Positions 20,190 to 24,784 of a DNA stretch of 24,784 bases are shown in pieces. Made by a program: the position numbers and the translations under genes. Numbering within the stretch: the stretch's first letter is position 1; each line of letters opens with the position of its first letter. This stretch comes from Candidatus Saccharibacteria bacterium UBA1103 (GTDB lineage Bacteria > Patescibacteriota > Saccharimonadia > Saccharimonadales > Saccharimonadaceae): positions 1 to 24,784 of the forward strand of contig CAJPSI010000005.1 of the NCBI GenBank assembly GCA_905373275.1, in the 5' to 3' direction. The notes under the pieces were generated by a model. That model did no database searches. It was given only the letters and a program-made list of their open reading frames with translations, and was not told the origin of the DNA.

Positions 20190-22723
20190 TCATTTCGCTT
20201 AATTGGCTAAAGCAGTACTTCTCGCAGGGGGCTTACCCCGGCGTAAAGGAGTTAACCGAGTTAATCGGGGCTCGCCTAGTTGAGATAGAAGGAGTGACGG
20301 AGCTGGCGCCATACTATCAGTCGGCGGTAGTAGCTAGTGTAGTTGATTGCCGGGATCACTCCGACAGCGACCACCTTCATATTTGCCGGATTGACGATGG
20401 TGGCGCAGTCAAAGATGTACCCAGAGACGACGACGGCATGGTGCAGGTGGTCTGCGGAGCGCCCAATGTTCGCACCGGACTAAAGGTAATCTGGCTGCCA
20501 CCCGGCTCGATCGTACCGGCGAGCTATGACACAAAGGGTGAGCTAAAGTTAAGTAGCCGCAAATTGCGAGGTGTTATTTCTTATGGCATGCTGGCTAGCC
20601 CCTGTGAACTAAAACTCTGGCACGACCAAGAGGGTATCTTGGAGGTCGATGACGACTCGGCTCAGCCGGGACAGAGCTTACTCGACTTACTGGATCTGGA
20701 TGATTACTTGCTGGAAGTCGAAAATAAGAGCCTGACGCATCGCCCCGACTGTTTTGGTTTGATCGGCTTTGCTCGAGAAGTTATGGCGATTATCGGTAGT
20801 GAAGTCTCGACGCCGGAGTGGTTTAACCGCCTAACCGATAAGCTACCGGTCACGACAGTGGCAGTTAAGCCTACGGTAACCATCATGGATGATGATATCT
20901 GCGATCGCTACGAGTGTGTCGCTCTGTCGGGGATTGATCAGACTTCGTCGCTACCCCTGCAGCTGCGTAGTTTCTTGGGTCGCTCTCAGGTCAATTCTAT
21001 CTCGGCACCGGTCGATATCACTAATTACCTGATGCTGGTGACGGGGCAACCGCTTCATGCTTTCGATCTGGATCAAGTGATCAAACTGTCGCCGACAGGC
21101 AAGCCTGATATCGTGGTGCGTTTGGCAAAAGCGGGTGAGACGCTTGAGCTGATTGATGGCCGGACGGTCAAGCTGGACCAGAAGGATATAGTCATCGCCG
21201 TCGGTGACCGAAAGAGGAGTCTGCCTATCGCTCTGGCCGGGGCGATGGGTGGTAAAGCGACCGAGATCACGGCCGAGACTAAGCGAGTCCTGCTGGAAAG
21301 CGCCACCTTTAGTCTGTATCATCTGAGAGGGACGCAGTTCCGACACGGTATCTTTTCCGAGGCGATTACTCGCTTTACTAAGGGGCAGCCGGTAGCATTG
21401 ACCCACCCGGTACTACTTCAGGCTGTAGTAATGTTGCAGCAGTACTCCGGTGCCGAGTTAATTAGTCAGGTGGCGGAGAGCTACCCGGGGCGACGCACAT
21501 CAACTAGTTTTGAGCTACCCGTCAGCCGTTTTACTGATGTGCTGGGCTGTTATCATGGTCAGCCCTATAGTAGTCAGATGATAGAGCGGACGCTTAAGAG
21601 CTTGCAGTATGATTCAGTTGAGGTTAAGGCGAATCGGGTAAAGGCGGTGGCGCCGTGGTGGCGTCCCGATCTGGTCTACGACGAGGATGTGATCGAGGAT
21701 ATCGGGCGGGTTAATGGCTACGACGAGATCACTTCGTCTCAGCCTACCAGACCTTACGTAGCGGTGGAGGATGACCCGATGTATCAGCTGCATCGTCTAT
21801 TGAAAGATCGGCTCTATCAAGCCGGCGGTAATGAGATGATGAGCTACTCTTTCATCCATGGCGACTTGCTGGACAAGGTTGGTGATGATAAGGCTAAGGC
21901 CTTTCGCATAGTCAACGCTATCTCACCTAAGTTGCAGTATTGTCGACGAGACCTCCTGCCCGGCTTGCTGGACAAGACCGGCAGTAATCTACGGGCCGGT
22001 TACGACCGCTTCATGCTGTTTGAGCTGGGCAAAGTGCACAGACGAGGTCAGATGGATCAGGTTGAGCCGGAGCTGCCGGCAGAATTAGCCTGTCTAGCCG
22101 GGGTGATTGTGGCCAAAGTTGGCCTGGCTGGTGCGCCGTTCTATGAGGCGAAGCATGTAGCGGATTGCCTGCTGCGTTCGCCCGACCTTCATGTTAGCTA
22201 TGTGCGTCTTGACCTGTGCGACCATTCGCTAGACAGCTCGCTCAATCTATTTGAGCCGACTCGCTCAGCAGCATTGGTGCTTACCTCTACCGGTCAGCTT
22301 ATTGGAGTGGTTGGCGAGATTAGACAGTCGGTGCGCCGGGCTTTCAAGCTGCCGGATTGGCTGGCCGGTTATGAGCTATACCTTGATCCGTTGCTTGGGC
22401 GGCTGAATGATGATATAGCTTACCATCCGATTAGTCGTTATCAGGGAACAAGCCGTGATGTTACCTTGCAGGTGTCACTGGATACGACTTTTGGCTCTGT
22501 CGAGGAGTGCGTCAGGCAGGCTCTGGACGAGAAGATGGCTGACGGACTTAGCTATCAGATGCAGGCGAAGGATATCTTTCTGGCGGGAGAGCGGTGTCAG
22601 AATATTACTTTCCACCTTGACTTCACTGACCGCCACCAGACTGTTAATAGTAAGGCGATCAGTGGACTGATCGATCATCTGGCGAAAAGAGCGCAGAGTA
22701 AGTTGAAGGCTAAACTAATCTAA
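20186..22723 (+). CDS. pheT: Phenylalanine--tRNA ligase beta subunit
   Basis: An 845-residue subunit of the (alpha-beta)2 enzyme. Domains in order: N-terminal MIISLNWLKQYF; an OB-fold tRNA-binding domain (about 42-150, with VVCGAPNVRTGLKV and SYGMLASPCEL); the B3/B4 editing domain (about 215-390, including LEVENKSLTHRPDCFGLIGFAREV just before it and SAPVDITNYLMLVTGQPLHAFD); B5 (about 400-480); the catalytic-like core (about 490-690, with PWWRPDLVYDEDVIEDIGRVNGYDEI); and a C-terminal anticodon-binding FDX-ACB domain (about 750-845, from HPISRYQGTSRDVTL). All parts are present and the length is typical. Coupled to pheS by ATGA; the FKBP gene follows after 14 nt. Confidence 0.97.
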   Translation: MIISLNWLKQYFSQGAYPGVKELTELIGARLVEIEGVTELAPYYQSAVVASVVDCRDHSDSDHLHICRIDDGGAVKDVPRDDDGMVQVVCGAPNVRTGLKVIWLPPGSIVPASYDTKGELKLSSRKLRGVISYGMLASPCELKLWHDQEGILEVDDDSAQPGQSLLDLLDLDDYLLEVENKSLTHRPDCFGLIGFAREVMAIIGSEVSTPEWFNRLTDKLPVTTVAVKPTVTIMDDDICDRYECVALSGIDQTSSLPLQLRSFLGRSQVNSISAPVDITNYLMLVTGQPLHAFDLDQVIKLSPTGKPDIVVRLAKAGETLELIDGRTVKLDQKDIVIAVGDRKRSLPIALAGAMGGKATEITAETKRVLLESATFSLYHLRGTQFRHGIFSEAITRFTKGQPVALTHPVLLQAVVMLQQYSGAELISQVAESYPGRRTSTSFELPVSRFTDVLGCYHGQPYSSQMIERTLKSLQYDSVEVKANRVKAVAPWWRPDLVYDEDVIEDIGRVNGYDEITSSQPTRPYVAVEDDPMYQLHRLLKDRLYQAGGNEMMSYSFIHGDLLDKVGDDKAKAFRIVNAISPKLQYCRRDLLPGLLDKTGSNLRAGYDRFMLFELGKVHRRGQMDQVEPELPAELACLAGVIVAKVGLAGAPFYEAKHVADCLLRSPDLHVSYVRLDLCDHSLDSSLNLFEPTRSAALVLTSTGQLIGVVGEIRQSVRRAFKLPDWLAGYELYLDPLLGRLNDDIAYHPISRYQGTSRDVTLQVSLDTTFGSVEECVRQALDEKMADGLSYQMQAKDIFLAGERCQNITFHLDFTDRHQTVNSKAISGLIDHLAKRAQSKLKAKLI

Positions 22724-22737
22724 GACAAGGAGGATAA

Positions 22738-23352
22738 ATGAGTGAACGAAGCTTGACGCCTCGCTGGCAAAGGATCGCCATCTGGATCATTGCCATCGTT
22801 ATGCTAGGAGGAACATTGGCGGGGCTGGTCTTTATGGTGCTAAGTACCATGGACAGCAAAATCAACCCTAGCAATATTGCTCGGGAAGAGCAGGCGAAGA
22901 ACATGGCGAAAGCCAGGCAGGAATATCTGAAAGAACAGGCGGAGGAGCGCAAGAAGAAGCGAGGGCTTGACGGCTACGCCGATAAGGTGGCTAGCTTTGA
23001 TGCTAAGACTGTCACTGCCCTGACTGTCGATACCCTTAAGGAGGGAGACGGAGCTACGGTGAGTAGCGATAGTACTCTGAGCGCCAACTATACCGGCTGG
23101 ACACCTGATGGTAAGATATTTGATAGCACGAAATCAGATGGCTCGACGGCTAAGCCAGTCACCTTTAGCCTAAAGGGCGTTATCAAAGGTTGGTCGGAAG
23201 GGCTGTCAGGTAAAAAGGTCGGCGGAGTCTATCTGCTGTCAATCCCGGCGAACATGGCTTATGGCGAGCGAGGCAGTGCGGACGGCTCAATCGCTCCTAA
23301 TACTCCACTGAAGTTTGTAGTCGAGATCGTCAAGCTGGAGAAGTCTAGCTAA
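22738..23352 (+). CDS. Membrane-anchored FKBP-type peptidyl-prolyl isomerase
   Basis: A 204-residue protein. One membrane helix at about 13-37 places the rest outside the cytoplasm. A charged coiled-coil stalk (about 45-78, EEQAKNMAKARQEYLKEQAEERKKK) leads to an FKBP domain (about 95-202). Visible FKBP landmarks are SANYTGWTPDGKIFDST (115-131), FSLKGVIKGWSEGL (143-156), LLSIPANMAYGERG (166-179) and IAPNTPLKFVVEIVKL (185-200). Predicted to speed proline isomerisation in exported proteins. Shine-Dalgarno AAGGAGG lies just after the pheT stop, so it may be co-transcribed with pheST. Its 3' end overlaps the convergent PLD gene by 8 nt. Confidence 0.92.
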   Translation: MSERSLTPRWQRIAIWIIAIVMLGGTLAGLVFMVLSTMDSKINPSNIAREEQAKNMAKARQEYLKEQAEERKKKRGLDGYADKVASFDAKTVTALTVDTLKEGDGATVSSDSTLSANYTGWTPDGKIFDSTKSDGSTAKPVTFSLKGVIKGWSEGLSGKKVGGVYLLSIPANMAYGERGSADGSIAPNTPLKFVVEIVKLEKSS

Positions 23353-24349
23353 CGTATCTAGCGAAGAATTTTTCAAGCTGGTCAATGATGCCGGGGTCGC
23401 TAGTCTCCAGGGCGATCTCTCTGGTGCCAGCTCGGACACCGAGGGTGGAGAAATTATGTGAGCCGGTGATGGCCAGCTTAGTGCCATCCGGCATGGTACC
23501 GATCATGAACTTAGCATGTAGGTAGCGTGGTCGCTGATAGCTGGTCGTCAGGCTCTTTACTGTCGAGCGAGTACCGATCATGATATTGTTCACCGGATCT
23601 TTGGCGCTACCCTTGGGGTTGAAGTAGATGGAGGTGGCGGGCTTCTTCTTAAGAATACGCGCTAGCTCACCGGCGGGACAGTACTGCGACACGAGCAGGA
23701 CGCTCTCGGCTTTCCTAGCTAGTCTCACGGCGTGTTTATAGATGACGGATCGATTAATCTTGCCGCCGTCAAGTAGCATCGTACCGAACTGAGTGTCGAT
23801 TTCTCGGTCAACGGCGTGACCCTTGCCCAGCTCAATACTCTCTACCAGATGCTGCTCGCTGACTAGATTATCGGCAATCTGCCGGTCATGCATATGAAAG
23901 ATGTAATCGGTGCGTTCGGTTGTCCCTGACTGATTAAGATTTACTCCACCGAAGGCATAGACATCGTCATCAACCACAGTCCACTTGCTATGGGTTCTAC
24001 CCAGCAGGTAAGGGATCTTCTTAGCACCCAGCCAGTAGAACTCTGCCCCGGCTTGCTCTAATTCACTGCGTAGCTGATCAGTCTGACGCATGCCGGCCCC
24101 AGCTAGGCTTGATGGTAGAGTGCAAGTGCGATCGCAGATAAAGGTTAGTAGATCGGCGGCCACATGGACATCAATACCCCTCCTGGAGGCGTCGATGATA
24201 TCGTCGATTAGCCCATCGGTAGCTGACCCTCGAGCAAAGCAGAGGCTGATGATGTAGATGCGACGCTTGGCGTGCCTGACCGCCCGGCGAGCTTGCTCGA
24301 CATACTGCCGAGGCAATAGTAGTTGGATAGGTGACTTTTGCTCACTCAT
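23345..24349 (-). CDS. Phospholipase D-family (cardiolipin-synthase-like) protein
   Basis: A 334-residue protein with two PLD half-sites. The first is THSKWTVVDDDVYAFGGVNLN (119-139), with His120, Lys122 and Asp127, a full HKD motif. The second is LHAKFMIGTMPDGTKLAITGSHNF (277-300), with His278 and Lys280, but Gly replaces the usual Asp at the third position; TGSHNF is typical. The N-terminus (ARRAVRHAKRRIYIISLCFA) resembles the strand preceding the first half in cardiolipin synthases. No membrane helix is seen, unlike classical Cls. Probably a phospholipid transferase or phosphodiesterase; nuclease activity is also possible. Start at 24349 by its -10 box 8 nt upstream. Confidence 0.83.
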   Translation of the reverse strand: MSEQKSPIQLLLPRQYVEQARRAVRHAKRRIYIISLCFARGSATDGLIDDIIDASRRGIDVHVAADLLTFICDRTCTLPSSLAGAGMRQTDQLRSELEQAGAEFYWLGAKKIPYLLGRTHSKWTVVDDDVYAFGGVNLNQSGTTERTDYIFHMHDRQIADNLVSEQHLVESIELGKGHAVDREIDTQFGTMLLDGGKINRSVIYKHAVRLARKAESVLLVSQYCPAGELARILKKKPATSIYFNPKGSAKDPVNNIMIGTRSTVKSLTTSYQRPRYLHAKFMIGTMPDGTKLAITGSHNFSTLGVRAGTREIALETSDPGIIDQLEKFFARYVS

Positions 24350-24357
24350 ACCGTAAT

Positions 24358-24366
24358 AGTATAGCA
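24358..24366 (-). promoter_or_regulatory. Extended -10 of a leaderless promoter (PLD-family gene)
   Basis: Minus-strand TGCTATACT (24366-24358) ends 8 nt before the ATG at 24349. The intervening ATTACGGT has no Shine-Dalgarno. Confidence 0.6.
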
Positions 24367-24395
24367 CCTAAGTCCCCTTTGACCCTGTTGCGGGT

Positions 24396-24424
24396 TTACT
24401 AGACCAATATGGTTGTGGTATGAT
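24396..24424 (+). promoter_or_regulatory. Possible promoter of the right-edge gene
   Basis: TTACTA (24396-24401), 17-bp spacer, TATGAT (24419-24424). The predicted start is near 24431, leaving a leader of about 28 nt with Shine-Dalgarno GGGGAGGG. Confidence 0.4.
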
Positions 24425-24458
24425 GCATGCTAAGGAAATATGATGAAGGGGAGGGCAA

Positions 24459-24784
24459 GTGGATATCTCATCTATGCTAGGTAAAAATAATGGCTCGAAA
24501 GACGCCAAGGCAATATCCGTCGACGAGGTCAATGACGACGGTGGTCAGTTTGAGGCGCTGGGTGACTATAACGTCGATGATCAAGGGCATCGACTGGAGT
24601 TCAATCCTAACGAGACGATCAATACCAGTGATAACGCAGTGGTCGGCGACTATAATGTGGTCAAGCCGCAGTATACTGACCCCGAGCCGATCGTGGCGCC
24701 ATCTCAGCCGGAGGCTAATCCGGCGCCAACTGATGATGAGGCGATTGACCCGGCGAAGATGGACTTTATCAAGACCTACACCAG
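24459..24784 (+). CDS. Acidic uncharacterised protein, N-terminal part (cut by window edge)
   Basis: Reading from GTG 24459, chosen for the strong Shine-Dalgarno GGGGAGGG with correct spacing, gives 108 codons open to the window edge. The product is hydrophilic and acidic, rich in Asp, Asn, Pro and Glu, with no signal peptide or membrane helix so far. It carries a short internal repeat: ALGDYNVD near residue 37 and VVGDYNVV near residue 67. A Pro-rich linker follows (PEPIVAPSQPEANPAP), then DPAKMDFIKTY, which may begin a folded domain. It looks like an N-terminal disordered tail in front of another domain. No family recognised. Confidence 0.65.
   Translation, partial: MDISSMLGKNNGSKDAKAISVDEVNDDGGQFEALGDYNVDDQGHRLEFNPNETINTSDNAVVGDYNVVKPQYTDPEPIVAPSQPEANPAPTDDEAIDPAKMDFIKTYT

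Noticed and set aside
20951..21406. Minus-strand open frame of 151 codons
   Set aside because: Lies fully within pheT, whose domains are clear; it is a shadow frame with no initiation signal.
1..24784. CRISPR array, insertion sequence or recoded stop codons
   Set aside because: No regularly spaced repeats, no transposase, and TGA, TAA and TAG all end well-formed genes.

Overview
The window looks like chromosomal DNA of a small-genome bacterium, most probably a Candidatus Saccharibacteria (TM7)/Patescibacteria relative. The reasons are tight gene packing, many 4-nt ATGA overlaps, short housekeeping proteins next to lineage-specific membrane proteins, and base composition near 50% G+C. TGA is used as a normal stop (for example in pheS and the GH13 gene), which argues against the UGA-recoding candidate phyla. 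The taxonomic call is an inference, because there is no rRNA gene in the window.

Layout. Positions 1-2563 (minus strand) hold an operon-like run: a 90-aa protein, a Y-family DNA polymerase, an HdeD/DUF308 membrane protein and the 5' part of uppP. Positions 2720-5568 (plus) hold a DUF2974-type alpha/beta hydrolase and a 546-aa protein with an ADP-ribosyltransferase-like N-terminus and an HD domain. Positions 5604-5761 (minus) hold tRNA-Gln(CUG) with its promoter and terminator. Positions 5843-6985 are an A+T-richer islet with two uncharacterised genes and a cluster of inverted repeats. Positions 6986-9870 (plus) hold a GH13 branching-type enzyme, a thioredoxin-reductase-like flavoprotein and a 66-aa zinc-ribbon-like protein. 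Positions 9965-11114 hold an XRE-Panacea antitoxin with an overlapping RelE-like toxin, behind a promoter embedded in two palindromes. A glutaredoxin follows, then two minus-strand GT4 glycosyltransferases (11490-13837). Positions 13877-17097 hold smpB, xth, an NnrD-like gene and rmuC. An unusual aquaporin (17162-18172) ends at a strong terminator. Then come a small membrane protein coupled to a membrane-anchored helical protein, pheS-pheT, a membrane-anchored FKBP, a convergent phospholipase-D-family gene, and the start of an acidic protein at the right edge.

Functional themes are translation and its quality control (pheST, smpB, tRNA-Gln), DNA repair or damage tolerance (Y-polymerase, exonuclease III, RmuC), thiol redox (TrxB-like, glutaredoxin), the cell envelope and glycolipids (UppP, two GT4s, PLD family, FKBP, aquaporin) and a toxin-antitoxin module.

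The most striking signal not explained by gene content is promoter architecture. At nine genes a -10 box, usually the extended form TGnTAtaaT, ends only 6-9 nt before the start codon, mostly with no usable Shine-Dalgarno. This predicts leaderless mRNAs for many first-in-operon genes, while operon-internal genes generally carry Shine-Dalgarno sequences. Other points to examine are the Panacea toxin-antitoxin pair, the ART-HD fusion, an aquaporin lacking the Arg after its second NPA, and the palindrome cluster at 6747-6899.
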